Shown piece after piece: positions 10,091-22,698 of a stretch of DNA of 64,000 nucleotides. This stretch comes from Cryptomeria japonica (taxonomy: Eukaryota > Streptophyta > Pinopsida > Cupressales > Cupressaceae): contig NC_081412.1 in NCBI RefSeq assembly GCF_030272615.1, positions 549,228,488 to 549,292,487 on the forward strand, read 5' to 3'. A program made the translations under genes and the position numbers. Within the stretch, counting starts at the first letter, position 1. Every line of letters starts with the position of its first letter. The notes beneath the pieces are model-generated. The model saw only the letters and a list, made by a program, of their open reading frames with translations. It ran no database searches and was not told the DNA's origin.

Positions 10091-12508
10091 TCATAAAGAC
10101 CCCCCAAGGACAAATTCCTTCACCCCAAGCATAGAGCACAACTGAATATAGCGCGGTGATGCAAAAGGTTTCGTGAAGATTTCTGCAACCTGCTCGGCAG
10201 TGGGAGTGTACTCCAAAATGAGAGAACCATCTTGAATCAACTAGTGGATGAAATGCATGTGAAGCTCAATGTGCTTCATCCACTGATGCTCCACCAGGTT
10301 GCGATAAATTTGAATAGCACTCTGATTCTCAAACCAAAGAATAGTAGGACTATCAGTAGGAAAACCAAACTCAATCATCAGTTGTTGATGCCATAAGATC
10401 TCCTGACTTGCGAGCATAGCATCTCGATACTTAGCCTCTATAGATGATAATGCATGAGCAATGTGCTTCTTGCAAAACCATGTGATAGGACCAGAGCCAA
10501 AACAGAAAACAATGCTAGAAGTAGACTTCCGATCATGGACATCACCAGCCCAATCGAAGTAAGTGTAGCCAACAATGTGAGGTTCCCTTGATTTTTAGTG
10601 AATGCCATGAGAAATAGAGCCCTGAATGTACCACAAAATACATTTGGCAGCTTGTTAATGACTCTCATGAGGATCATGGGAGCATTCAGAGACAAGGCCA
10701 ACTGCAAAGCAAAGGTCAAGACGAGTGTGTGTCAGGTACAACAAATTGCCAACCAACTACCTCTAAAGTGTAGAATAGACTGAAGGAGTGGGGAAAGTAG
10801 TAATCAAAACAACCCCTAACTGAAAAGGAGTGGGGGCAAGATTGCAATCAAGAATTCCAAAGCACTAAAGCATGTCAAGAGCATACTTCTACTGGTAAAT
10901 GAAGATCCCATCAGAAGACTGAATCACCTGAAGACCAAGGAAATAGCACAGAAGACCAAGATCTGTCATCTCAAACTGGTCCATCAAAGCTTGCTAAACA
11001 TGTTGAATCAAAAAGGATGAGCTACCTATGATGAGGAGATCATCAACATATGGCACAAGAATCAAGATCTCACCCTCAAGATGTTGAATGTACACTGTGT
11101 GATCAGAATGACATTGTGTGAAACCAGTGGAGAGCAAGAAAGAGTCCATCTTCTCATACCAAACCCGAGGGGCCTATTTGAGACCATACAATGAACGCTA
11201 AAGTCTGCAAACCAAAGAACTGTCTTGCACAAATCCCTGAGGCTACTCCATGTATATTTCCTCTTGTAGGTCTCCATGAAAGAAAGCACTCTTCACATCC
11301 ATCTAAAAAATGGGCCATCCCCTAGAAGCTGCAAGGGATAGTACAAAGTGAATAGAGTTCATCTTGGCGATAGGGGAAAATGTCTTGGAGTAATCAATAC
11401 CCTCAACTTGCGAGAAACCCTTCGCAACAAGACGAGCTTTGTACTTATCAATTGAACCATCAATAGCATACTTGGTGCGATACAACCATCGACATTGAAC
11501 CATCTTTCTTCCCTTAGGAAGAGGACAGAGATCCCAATTATTATTCCTCATCGAAGAATACTCCTCCTCCATAGCACAATCCCACTCAAGGTGTTCTATT
11601 GCATCTGAAAACTTCTAAGGATCATCTGAAATGGCATGACTCAAAAGACTAGAACCCACAATATGAGAATGGGTGCAATGAGCATGTGAAGGATCAATGG
11701 CCATAGATCCTTCCTCCTCAAGAGTAAAGCGAGCCCACTTGGCCATCTGAGGTGGAGTAGGTGGAGGTGGAGATGGTGATTCATCAGTAACATCATCAAA
11801 ATCATCCTCAAAATGATCTTGAAGAGATGCAATGGGAGGAGTAGGAAGAGGGGTAGACATTGGAGAAAGGGTATCCTTTGTGGGCAGGCACTCATCAAAC
11901 TAAACATCCCATCGAAATAGGACCTCTCTAGAATTAGGCTCAAACAACCAGTATGCCTTAACATCCTCACAGTAGCCAACAAAAATGAGGGGTCGACTCT
12001 TCCGCTCCATGTCTCTCCTCTAAGAATCAGGAATAAATGCCCATGCCTCACTGCCAAATACTCGGAAAAAAGAAACATCAGGCTTGTCATGAGACCAAGC
12101 CTCCACAGGAGTGATATGTCGAACTGCCTTGTGAGGCATCCAATTCTGAATTTAGTAGGGACAATTGACTGCCTCAGCCCAAAAAGATGAATCCTTGGAT
12201 TTGGACTGAATCATACAATTCGCCATGTCCCATAAAGTCCTGGTCTTTTTCTTAGTGACACCATTCTGTTGAGAGGTGTAGGGAACAGTAAACTGATGTT
12301 GTAAACCATGCTCATTGCAAAAATCTTTGAAAGAATGATTCACATACTCCCCCCCATTATCTGTGCTTATCCACCGAATAGAAAAACCAGACTGTTCTCT
12401 ACAAATGTCTTTAAGATACGAAATGAATCAAAGACATCAGACTTGTACTTAAGAAAGTACACCCATGTGCATCTGGAGAAGTCATCAATAAATATGAGTA
12501 CATACTTG
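10091..12508 (-). pseudogene. Outer copia pol, part 2: integrase C-terminus, RT and RNase H
   Basis: Read on the minus strand from 12508, the integrase core continues with [19 protein letters not shown] and then HGLQHQFTVPYTSQQNGV. The RT domain starts near 11560 with [19 protein letters not shown] and reaches [20 protein letters not shown]. The catalytic PYVDDLL motif is at about 11039-11050. RNase H follows (AGDVHDRKSTSS at about 10525, then the SIEAKYRDAM region), and the frame ends with a TGA at 10091. The variable linker between integrase and RT (11615-11860) is Pro/Ser-rich. Frameshifts and stops are frequent, although both YVDD aspartates survive. Confidence 0.85.
12504..12508. other. 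Target-site duplication ACTTG (left) of the inner copia element
   Basis: ACTTG precedes the left LTR and recurs exactly after the right LTR at 19816-19820. Removing one copy restores the integrase reading of the outer element across the junction (…FFWGQ then [10 protein letters not shown]). Confidence 0.9.
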
Positions 12509-13834
12509 TGATAGTTATGATACTAAATGTAAGTACAGATCTAATAGCCAACAAGATGAGAGGGGGGGGGTGAATCATACAAACTTAATCTTCTATAAAA
12601 ACATCAGATTCAACCCCAGTAACATATACTTCAGTAATATAACCAAAACTGTTAAACATGCAAACTCAAAAGAATATAAACATCATAAACCTTATAACAC
12701 CATATTTAACATGGAAACCCAAATAGGGAAAAACCACTGTGGGATTTTGGACCCACTAAGAAATATACTCTTCTAGAGTATGCTCAGTTAAAAGCAAATC
12801 CTGTTAAAGATTACAAACACATTGCTAGATGTGACCTGGTTAAGGGATTTCCCTTAGATCTATTAGGATCTTCACTTTGTTAGAAGTGACCTTGTTAAAG
12901 GATTTCAAACATTCAATCAGAATGTCACCTTGCTACAGGATTTTACAAATAAGACTATTAAGTCCACTCGGTTAAGAGATTTTCTATTACTTCACAAAAT
13001 AACAATAATAAAAATCTATCTGCAACTTCACATCTAAAATGCTAAAGCATATTCTTATTTGCTCAATACAATCTAGACATAGAACTAATCTTGTCCATCT
13101 GCTGGGATTCTATACTCTGTTATTCAAACAGGTCTTCAAGCTTCTATGCTTGGTAATCACGATGTAGCATCCTTGTGAATACACTTGCCTGCATGCATTG
13201 TTTATCAATAGTTCCCTATTTATAAACAATTGCTATCCACTTAATCTCCTTGATCACATTTCCCATGATCAATCATAGCCATCAGATCTTCAAACTTGTC
13301 TAGGTTCAATGTATCCTTTGATCTGAAAATGTTTTACCTTGCCTTGGAACTTGCATACATTTCTTGGAACTTGTGCTAAGGTATTGTGGTTCAATCTGAA
13401 CTGTAGATCTTCCTGTTGATTTTCCTTTGCCATAGATTCATTAGCAAACTTCATTCATGACTTACGAATCATTTAATCAGTTCTAGCTCATCAGCTTCCT
13501 TCATTAAATAATGCATGTAACCATTTAATGCATTTTGTTATAGCTCGATTACAACTTGGTAAATACTAAAATTCACTCGGTAGACATTACGCCTTCATTA
13601 ATCGATAGCAATAACCTTAGGGTTTACCGACATCTTAATTCTCTTCAAAACATACTTCTTAAGATATGGCAACATCATACTGAATTAGAAAATCAATTTC
13701 TTGACATCAATGACAAAATAATAATATTAAGACAATAAAACATCCTTAATCAGTTATATCCATAATCATCAACAACCTTCTCAATATCCTTATTGAAATG
13801 CCAACAATCTCCCTTGTCTGTTATAATGCCAACA
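12509..13834 (-). repeat. 3' LTR of the inner copia element (1326 bp)
   Basis: It runs from TGATAGTTATGATAC to ATAATGCCAACA and matches 18466-19815. It contains a G-run with GGTGAATCATAC (12562-12580) and a block GGAAACCCAAATAGGGAAAA (about 12714). The same two blocks occur in other LTRs of the window. Short ORFs within it are not genes. Confidence 0.92.
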
Positions 13835-13846
13835 ATCTCCCCCTTT
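13835..13846 (-). other. Polypurine tract of the inner copia element
   Basis: The minus strand reads AAAGGGGGAGAT directly before TGTTGGCATT. The identical tract precedes the 3' LTRs at 38217 and 50726. Confidence 0.85.
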
Positions 13847-14216
13847 GGCATTGATGGCAAAACCAATTGATTTGACCTAATTGATTCCAGGTTGTTGTGA
13901 AATGCTGAAATGCTCTCCCCCATACATTAGTCTTCTCTTCTTTGTCTTCAGTCTTCTCCCCTATACATTGGTCTTCTCCCCCTTTGACAACAATGCCAAA
14001 AAAAGTAAAGAACTAAAACATGATTTCTTTTGCTGAGAAGTGAATTCCTTGCTATTATGTATCTACTCAGTCTCGGTCAGAGCATTTGTCTTCAATATCT
14101 ATTACCTGTATTGTTTCCTGTACACCTTTAGAAAACTTCCTAAAGTGTGTAAATCAGCATCAACTCCTAAAATATATTTTGTAGAGTCATCAAATTGATG
14201 CTTTCACCGAACTCAG
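13847..14216. other. 3' untranslated part of the inner copia element
   Basis: This lies between the pol stop and the polypurine tract. It contains repeated CTTCTCCCC(C/T) blocks at about 13930-13980, which are purine-rich on the coding strand. No gene is seen. Confidence 0.5.
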
Positions 14217-17200
14217 TCAGTGAATGGAAGATAGGGGTAGGACCCCTAACTTGCTTCTGAGATACTTAAAAATGTCCTTTGGTAGTGGCTTGGTGAAGAT
14301 ATCTGCTATTTGTTCCTTTGTACTAACATACTCCAACACCACTTTCTTCTCTTGAGCTTCTTCTCTAAGATAATGATATTTGATAGAGATGTGCTTTGTC
14401 TTAGAGTGTATAACAGGATTCTTTGAAATGTTAATAGCACTAGTATTGTCACAAAATATAGTTACTGGCCCGGTAACTTTCTCATTTATACCTTCCAACA
14501 GTTGTTTGATCCATGCTATATTAGTGCAATTCAATGCTGTAGCAACATATTCCGCTTCTGTTGTTGACTGTGAAACACATCCTTGTTTCTTGCTAAGCCA
14601 ACTCACTAGTCTTTCTCCTAAAAGGAAATCTCCTCCACTTGTGCTTTTTCTGTCATCAATGTTGCCTGCCCAATCAGCATCAGTATAAACTTTTAAATCA
14701 AAATCATTTCCTTTCTGATATACTAAGCCATAATCCTCTATGCCTCTCGGGTATCTAAAAATTCTTTTGATTGCTGTCATATGTGTTTCCTTAGGATCTG
14801 CAGAAAATCTTGTAACTATACCTACTACATGTGCTATATCTGGTCTATTGTGAACAACATATTGCAACTTTCCAATCATAGATTGGTAAAGTGTCTCATC
14901 AACAGATGTAGATTCACCATTCTTTGATAATTTACAATTGGTAGTCATAGGAGTACTTACTAGTTTTGAATCCTCCTTTCCAAATTTCTTCAAGATTTTC
15001 TTTATGTACTTGGATTGAGTAATAAAAATTTCATTTTTCATTTGCAATATCTGTAAACCTATAAAATACTTTATCTCACCGATTAATGACATCTAAAATT
15101 CTTTGCTCATTTCATTTCCAAAGTTATTGCATAAAGAGTCATTTCCACAAAATATAATATCATCAACAAATATGGCTGAGATCAGTATTCCATTTTCATC
15201 ATTCTTCATGTACATATTGTCATTCTCACTTGTCCTTATAAAATCAATCTTAATAAAATAAGAGTGCAATCTTTCATACCATGCTCTAGGTGCTTGTTTC
15301 AAACCATATAAAGCTTTGTTCAATTTACATACCTGATCTTTACTTTTGTCTTCAACAAATCCTTCAGGTTGTTCAATAAAAACTTCTTCTTCTAATATAC
15401 CATTCAGAAATGCAGATTTGACATCCATTTGATATACCTTGAAATTCTTAAAAGCAGCATATGCCAACAATGTTCTTACTCCTTCAAGTCTAGCCACAGG
15501 TGCAAAAGTTTCACCATAATCAATTCCTTCTTCTTGAGCATAACCTTTGAAACTAGTCTTGCTTTGTTTCGAATGACTTCTCCTTTTTCATTTAGCTGGT
15601 TCCTGAAAATCCACTTAATATCGATTACATTTTTGTCCTTTGGTCTTGGGATTAGTGTCCATGTGTCATTCTTCTTGATTTGATCAATCTCTTCTGTCAT
15701 AGCATTTATCCAATCTTCATTGTTAAATGCCTCTTTCACTATTCTCAGTTCGAATTCAGATATCAGACATGTGTTCTGTCTCAGTTTGTTCCTTGTCATC
15801 ACTGGATCATTCTTATCTCCTATAATCTGACTTGGTGCATGATGTCTTCTGACATACTTGGCTAATACAGGCTTGGTAGGTTCTGTATGATCTTCTTCAT
15901 CACTCGGTAACTAGATATTCTCTTCATTTTCTTCTGCAGTCTTCTCGGTAGAACTTCTCGGTTGAACATAGACAAATTCATCATAATCTTCTGGTTCCTT
16001 GGAATTTCCTTCATCATTTCTTTCTGCAAATTCATCAATTTTCACATTTGCACTTTCTACTATTTTGTTAGATGATTTGATCAGACATTTAAATGCTTTG
16101 CTTCTAGAAGAATAACCTAGAAATGTTCCTTCTTCACTTTTCTGATCAAACTTACCATTTCTATCATCTTTGTTAACATAGCATCTACTTCCAAAGATTT
16201 TAAAATAACTTACATTAGGTTTCTTATCATACCAGATTTCATATGGTGTCTTCAAAGTTCCTTTCTTCAGTTGTACTTGGTTCAGGGTGTAAACTGTTGT
16301 GCTTATTGATTCTCTCCAAAAGGTTTGTGGCACTTCCTTTTCAATCATCAGTGTTCAAGCACAATCCACAATAGATCTGTTTCTTCTCTCAGCTATTCCA
16401 TTCTGCTGTGGAGTTCTCGGTACAGAGACTTGTCTTCTAATACCATGATCATTGCAAAATAAGTTGAATTCATCAAATGTGAACTCTCCTCCTCTATCTG
16501 ATCTAAGACATTTTAGTTGTCTTCCTGTTTCATTTTCAACTCTTGCATTGTACCATTTAAACATTTGAAAAGCTTCTGATTTTTCTTTTAAAAACATTAC
16601 TAACATCATCCTTGAATAATCATCCACAAATTATTTGAAATATTTGTCACCATAATAACTTTGAACTTTCATAGGACCACAAAGATCAGTATGCACAAGA
16701 TCTAAAATTCCCTTAGAAGTGTAAGACTTACTTGTAAAGCTTGATCTTGTCATCTTACCCATCTGGAATCCTCGGCACATAGCATTCTCAGGTTTTTCAA
16801 GACTCAGTAGACCTCTTACTCGGTGCTTCTTGCTTATTTTTATCAGATTATCAAAATTTACATGACAAAACCTTTTATGCCATAACCAGGTATCATCTAT
16901 CTTTGCATAAAGACAATTCTTAATAGTTGAGTAAAGGTGAAATGTGTTACCTTTTGTTTGTGTCCTGGTAGCAGCTAACTTTCCATACTTGTCATGAACT
17001 TTGACAATTCTATTCTGAAACTCTATTTGGTAGCCTGTGTTGTTTAGCTGTGCTACACTCAACAAATTATATTTCAAACCTTCAACCCAATAAACATCAT
17101 CACGTTTTGCATTGTCAAGAAGTGTTATAGATCCTTTACCTTTCACTGGACATGGTGCATCATTACCAAATCTAACATAGCCTCCATCATAATCTTCTAA

Positions 17201-18400
17201 TATAACAAACTTGTATTTATCTCCTGTCATATGATGTGAGCATCCACTATCTATGATCCAAGAGTCATTAGTATTTATGTGAGATATTAGGGCTTTTTCT
17301 TCATACCTTTCTTCATCCGATCCATCTTTGATAGCCACATAAACTACTTCCTTTGTATCAATTTCATCTGATTTATCATCATTAGATTCCTCATCAGCTA
17401 TTAGACGTGTCTTTTTATCTCTTCTCCTGAAGTCTCACTGTCCTCTGTAATGATTATCTTTCTGTCTATCATCTCGGTAATCTCTCTTTTCAGTAGATTC
17501 TTTCTCAAGATAGTTAGAAGCCATATGTCCAATTCTATCACAATTAAAATATTTCAAAGGTAGTTTTCCTTTATACTTACCTTTGCCTCTCGGTAACCTT
17601 CTGGCTAATAGTGCTTCAAACTCTTACTACTTTCTGATTTCCTCATACAGTTTGTGCACTTTTTCCATATTCTTACAAAATCTTTCACTTTCTCCACTGC
17701 GATCTCCTTCAGAGTATTTACTCATTCTATCATTGTAATCATCAGATTCATCAATATGGAAAGAACTGAATGCAAACTCAACTTTATTTACCGAAGACCC
17801 ACTATTATCAAAGTTACTTAACTCAAATGCATGTAGCTTACCGATAGTAGGATCTAAAGAGACTAGCATATTAGGTACAAACCTTAATTCATTGATTGTA
17901 GATACTCAGATTGCATAAGTTGGTAGAAGGGTTCTCAACAACTTACTTGTTATATCCTTTTCTTCAATAGTTCCACCTGCTCCTTTAATTTGATTGACAA
18001 TCTCCTTTAGCCTTGTACTGTACTGAGTTATGTTCTCACCTTCATTCATCCTCATAGATTCGAGTTGTCCTCTTAGACTATCCACTTTTTCTCTTTGAAC
18101 ATGTTCATCACCACCATACATAGATATGAGCTTGTCCCACATTGCCTTTGCATCATTGCAACCTTCTAGATCATTAAACTTTGAATTGGTCAATGCAGAT
18201 GTTATTTCAATCATAGCTTGAATATGTTCTTGCTTTGCCTTTATCTCTTCCATTGTCAATGGATAGGTTCTCAGTGTAACAAAATCATTCTCCAGATAGT
18301 ATACAACATATTCTCCAACTCCTGATAAGTGCAGCTTCAGCCTTTTCTACCATGTAGAGAAACTTGACTTGTTCAGCTTCGGTGCATCCCTCTTATACAT
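14217..18400 (-). pseudogene. Inner copia gag-pol polyprotein, broken by a few stops
   Basis: The ATG at 18400 lies 52 nt from the primer site. Gag (18400-17500) has a UBN2-like region with LEGCNDAKAMWDKLISMYGG and a zinc knuckle in which the first and last Cys are Tyr (YFNC...ASNY). The protease motif IDSGCSHHMTG at 17222-17260 is intact. Integrase shows HTDLCG, LRSDRGGEF and IAERRNRS, giving all three catalytic acidic residues. RT has the FVDD motif at 15159-15170. RNase H runs to the stop at 14217, with DADWAGNIDDRKST and IADIFTKPLP. Stops occur at about 17903, 16355, 16628 and 15093, and a frameshift lies near 15540. It would encode all enzymes for copying and integrating the element, but as it stands it is dead. 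Confidence 0.9.
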
Positions 18401-18451
18401 CTTCGGATCTTTGCCTCAAGTGCCTTTAAATTTTTTCTCTCGAATTCCAAA

Positions 18452-18463
18452 GCTCTGATACCA
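18452..18463 (-). other. Primer binding site of the inner copia element
   Basis: The minus strand reads TGGTATCAGAGC two nucleotides (AT) after the 5' LTR. It matches the 3' end complement of plant initiator tRNA-Met, the standard copia primer. Confidence 0.92.
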
Positions 18464-18465
18464 AT

Positions 18466-19815
18466 TGATAGTTATGATACTAAATGTAAGTATAGATCTA
18501 ATAGCCAACAAGATGAGGGGGGGGGGGGTGAATCATACAAACTTAATCTTCTATAAAAACATCAGATTCAACCTCGGTAACATATACTTCAGTAATATAA
18601 CCAAAACTATTAAACATACAAACTCAAAAGCATATAAACATCATAAACCTCATAACACCAGATTTAATGTGGAAACCCAAATAGGAAAAAACCACTATGG
18701 GATTTCGGACCCACTAAGAAATATACTATTCTAGAGTATGCTCGGTTGAAAGCAAATCCTGTTAAAGATTATAAACACATTGCTAGATGTGACCCAGTTA
18801 AGGGATTTCCCTCAGATTTGTTAGGATCTTCACTTTGTTAGAAGTGACCTTGTTAAAAGATTTCAAACATTCAATCAGAATATCACATTGCTAGAGGATT
18901 TTACAAATAAGACTGTTAAGTCCACTCGGTTAAGAGATTTTCCGTTACTTCACAAAATAAAAGTAATAAAAATCTATCTGCAACTTCACATCTAAAATGC
19001 TAAAGCAGATTCCTATTTGTTCAATACAATCTAGACATAGAACTAATCTTGTCCATCTACTGGGCTTCTATACTTTATTATTCAAATAGTTCTTCAAGCT
19101 TCTGTGCTCGGTAATCATTATGTAGCATCCTTGTGCATACACTTGCCTGCATGCATTGTTTATCAATAGTTCCCTATTTATAAACAATTGCTAACCGCTT
19201 AATCTCCTTGATCACATTTCCCATGATAAATCATAGCCATCAGATCTTCAAACTTGTCCAGGTTTAATGTATCCTTCGATTTGAAAATGTTTTACCTTGC
19301 CTTGGAACTTGCATACATTTCTTGGAACTTGTGCTAAGGTATTGCGGTTCAATCTGAACTATAGATCTTCCTGCCGATTTTCCTTTGCCATAGATTCATT
19401 AACAAACTTCATTCACAGCTGGCCAATCATTTAATCAGTTCCAGCTCATCAGCTTCCTTCATTAAATAACACATGTAAACATTTAATGCATTCTGTTATA
19501 GCCTGGTTACAACTCGGTAAATACTAAAATTTACTTGGTAGACATTATGCCTTCATTAATCGATAGTGATAACCTTAGGGTTTATTGACTAGGTTCCTTA
19601 GGGTTTACCGACATCTTAATTATCTTCAAAACATACTTCTTAAGATATGGCAACATCATACTAAATTTAAAAATCAATTTCTTGACATCAATGACAAAAT
19701 AATAATATTAAGATAGTAAAATATCCTTAATCAGTTATATCCATAATCATCAACAACCTTCTTAATATCCTTATTGAAATGCCAACAATCTCCCTTGTCT
19801 GTTATAATGCCAACA
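18466..19815 (-). repeat. 5' LTR of the inner copia element (1350 bp)
   Basis: It matches 12509-13834, with a short local duplication near 19585-19605 (TAGGGTTTA..GACTAGGTTC) not present in the other copy. It starts TGATAGTTATGATAC and ends AATGCCAACA. The block GGGGGGGGGGTGAATCATAC is at about 18520-18540. Confidence 0.9.
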
Positions 19816-20464
19816 ACTTGGCCCCAGAAAAAAGGAGTAGGGAATGACATGAGGTCAATGTGAATCAACTCCAAAGGTGCCAAAGCATGAGGGGCTCTTC
19901 CCTTCGGAAAGGGATCCCTGTGATGCTTTCCAAACACACAACTATGACAAACACCATCAACGTAGGAAATCTATGGGAGCGTAAGAATAAGTCCTTGTGT
20001 ACTCATTTGCTGAAGATATCTGTAATTGATATGGCCCAAGTGCTCATGCCAAATCTTACTCACTGAATCTGCATGTGCTATAAGAGATGAACCTAAACCC
20101 ATAGAGAGCTCAAATCCATGAAATCTATAAAGATGAGATGCAGTATCAACACTCCTAGTAGCCACAACCAAATCAGAGTCATGGAGGTCTCAAACAACCA
20201 CATCATGTGGTGAGAACTCAACTGTCTTACCAGAGCCAAAATGGCAAATCAGATAAATGGAGAGGAGGTTCGTCGAGATGTCAAGAACAACCAGAACATC
20301 CTACAGAGTACCCCCATCCAAAGAGATAGACCCTGAACCCATGACTGAAAGCTGAACAGAGTCACCCACTGTAATCTCTCAAGTACCACAAGAGGCAAGA
20401 GAAGTAACCAACTGTTGAGTGTGAGTCATATGGTGAGAAGCACCAGAATATAAAATCCAAGTGG
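19816..20464 (-). pseudogene. Outer copia pol, part 1: protease and integrase N-terminus
   Basis: The minus-strand reading starts with WILYSGASHHMTHTQQ at about 20410-20463. This is the copia protease motif with the catalytic Asp changed to Tyr (D-S-G expected, Y-S-G seen), so the protease is inactive. The HHCC zinc-binding part of integrase follows (WHEHLGHINYRYLQQMS, then CHSCVFGKHHRDPF). The core begins at ELIHIDLMSFP, which carries the first catalytic Asp, and stops at the inner element's insertion point. Confidence 0.85.
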
Positions 20465-21429
20465 ACTCATAGGTTGAAGCTCGAGCAGTGAGAGCATGAC
20501 CTTTCCCTATGGAAGGAGAAGATGCCTGAGGTGAGGAGATGTGATGCTACTGCATGGATTCCTCTAAAGCCTCTAATCATTTCCAACACTTGGAAACTGG
20601 ATGTCCTTCCTTGCCACAAAAAATTACAAGTATCTCTTGATTTCTTCTTAGTCTTGGAGGAAGACTCACCAGACTGCAAAGATTTCCCTTGTTTCGGATT
20701 AAATGGTGGTTTAGAATCAGACTTAGGAGTTGGCTTGGAGGAATGCTCATTGCCTCCAGAATTCTTCTTTGGCTTTGGTTTCTGCTTGTGCTTCTCCTTA
20801 GATGACTGAGCATCCAATGCTTTGTTCTTGGACCCTAAGAGCATGTCTAGTTGAGAAAGGTGAGATTTCTCATGAGACAAACTCTCACAAAACACATCAA
20901 AGGTGGGCATGGTAAAACGAGCACCCAAGCCATCCATGGTGGAGTAGAAAGCAGAGGCAAAGAACTAAAAAGGACCACGAAGCTTCGAGAGGATCAAGTG
21001 AATGAACTCTAGGTCTGTCTTGATCTTTCCACACCCTTGGAGAACAGATCTTGTAGTCTTGAATTTGTTCAAAAAATCTTCAATGGTGGGAAAGGAATCA
21101 GGTGACAAGGAAACCAACTCTGCCTCAACCTAAAATTCCTGGATCTCATTAACTCTCCTAAAGAGAGTCTCAAACTTCAACCACATAGCTCAGGGAGTGA
21201 GCAAAGCATCAAGGTGAAACAAAAGACTATCAAAAACATGTAATGAGAGCAAACCCATGGCCTCATCCAGCTTGTTTATGTGCTAAAGAATCTCAAAAGG
21301 ATGCTGCAATAGAGGTTGAACCTCATCCAAACAAGACCACAACCCTCATTCCCTAAGAAGCCTCATGATGTGACGCTTCTAGGTGTAATAGTTGTGTGAT
21401 GTCAATAACTCAACTAAAAAATCTGCCAT
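20465..21429 (-). pseudogene. Outer copia gag, frameshifted at the zinc knuckle
   Basis: The ATG at 21429 opens a frame reading MADFLVELLTSHNYYTxKRH, and the gag core follows with several stops. A long Lys/Ser/Pro-rich linker (about 20660-20800, KHKQKPKPKKNSGG) precedes the CCHC knuckle at about 20580-20630. The knuckle reads C-N-F-C-G-K-E-G-H-P-V-S-K-C only if one extra T in a T-run is ignored. That one-base expansion breaks the frame. Downstream sequence continues into the protease. The product would have been the element's RNA-binding structural protein. Confidence 0.8.
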
Positions 21430-22686
21430 GAAACTCTCCACCTGTACCTACTTGTGTTTTCTATTGTTATATGATCTTTTAGAATAGACAGAAGATGCAG
21501 AAGGGTTTGTTGGTTTTGATAGTTTTGGTTCTCTATATTTGTGATATAAATGATAGAAAGAGAGAAAAAAACACCCCCCACAAGAGATAAACCCAAACCC
21601 TAGTACAGACTAGTGAGAATGAAGCAGTACATAAGAAAAAAAACTTCAAACTGAAACCTCATGTACTTGATGAAATATCTGAGAAACCAAATCACATATC
21701 TGAATATAGCATTCTGAGAGCTTTCCAGCGCCTATTCAAATTCAAAAAACGAAGTCCATTTGCACATTCTACGGCCCCAGAAGTGCAAAAAAGTGATCCC
21801 ACTTTGACTGGAAAAAGGTATTGTCAAATAGAAAAATGGAAAAAAAAATCCAATACAATGAGGTTTGACTTGGAACCAACTTTCTGATTCCTATTCATTT
21901 TTGAAAAAATGACTCCGTATGCTTAAGATATGAAGAAAAAACCAACCCCCCTTTCAAAGGCAAGAGAGAGGTTGTCTGGTGGCAGGGCCAGGCAGAGGTG
22001 GCCCAGGGGCGGCACTCTAGTGGTGAAGGAGCTAAGTGGTGGAGTGGGCGATGCAGGGGTAGTGACCAAGCAGCGTAGGGGGTAGCAGTCAAGAAGCACA
22101 GGGGGCAGCAGTCGGGAAGCGGAGACGGGCGGTAGTTTCCGTCGTGCAGATGGGGAAGGCTGGCGGGCGCGGGTGGAGAAGGTCAGTGGGCGGAAGCTAG
22201 TAGGGGCCAAGTTGGTAGGGCTAGTGGTTGGCAGAGGTACGGGTCATCTGCAAGGAAGGGGGCCCACGGTACCCTGCGTACCATGTGTTGACCCAAAAAA
22301 ATTTATTTTATTTTTTTAAAAAATTGCCAATGTTTTCTTTGAATGATGATTTTTTGTTTTTTGTTTTTTAAACAAATTTCAGCCTACATGCCGTAAAAAG
22401 GCAAAAAAAAAAAAAAATTTAATTTCTCGAACTGCATGCCAAGGTCGTACGGCCTGGTATGACACAAAAAATACCCCCAGAGGCTCAAGTGTCGAAAGTG
22501 ATCAAACTTTGCATGGCCATAGGGGTTTTGGGGCCTTCTGAGCATGATGGTGAGGTTCATTTAGACCCAAAGTGCTCAAAAAAAGATGCCTATCCTTAGG
22601 TACACAAAAAAAACTTCTGAAACCCCAGATCTGCTTCCTATGCAAAAAAAACACTCAAAATAAGAACAGGTAGCTGCAAATCTGAA
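21430..22686 (-). other. Outer copia 5' leader with a GC-rich block
   Basis: The leader between primer site and gag is long (about 1.25 kb). Positions 21950-22280 are markedly GC-rich compared with everything around them and include GGTGGAG, GGGCGG and GGCGGGCGCGGG runs. A minus-strand ORF (21923-22210) exists there, but its Pro/Ser/Arg-rich product looks like composition rather than a protein. Two homopolymer A runs (about 22400) follow. Confidence 0.5.
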
Positions 22687-22698
22687 GCTCTGATACCA
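22687..22698 (-). other. Primer binding site of the outer copia element
   Basis: The minus strand reads TGGTATCAGAGC directly after the LTR end CTCTCACA, a perfect initiator tRNA-Met complement. Confidence 0.92.

Larger units (their letters stand above)
12509..19815 (-). mobile_element. Inner Ty1/copia element, nearly full length, nested in the outer one
   Basis: LTRs at 12509-13834 and 18466-19815, a perfect ACTTG TSD, a perfect TGGTATCAGAGC primer site and a polypurine tract define a complete 7.3-kb minus-strand element. One long gag-pol frame can be followed from 18400 to 14217 with only a modest number of stops and at least one frameshift. It is the best preserved element in the window and must be younger than the element it interrupts. 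LTR ends carry a run of 9-11 G next to TGAATCA. Confidence 0.92.
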
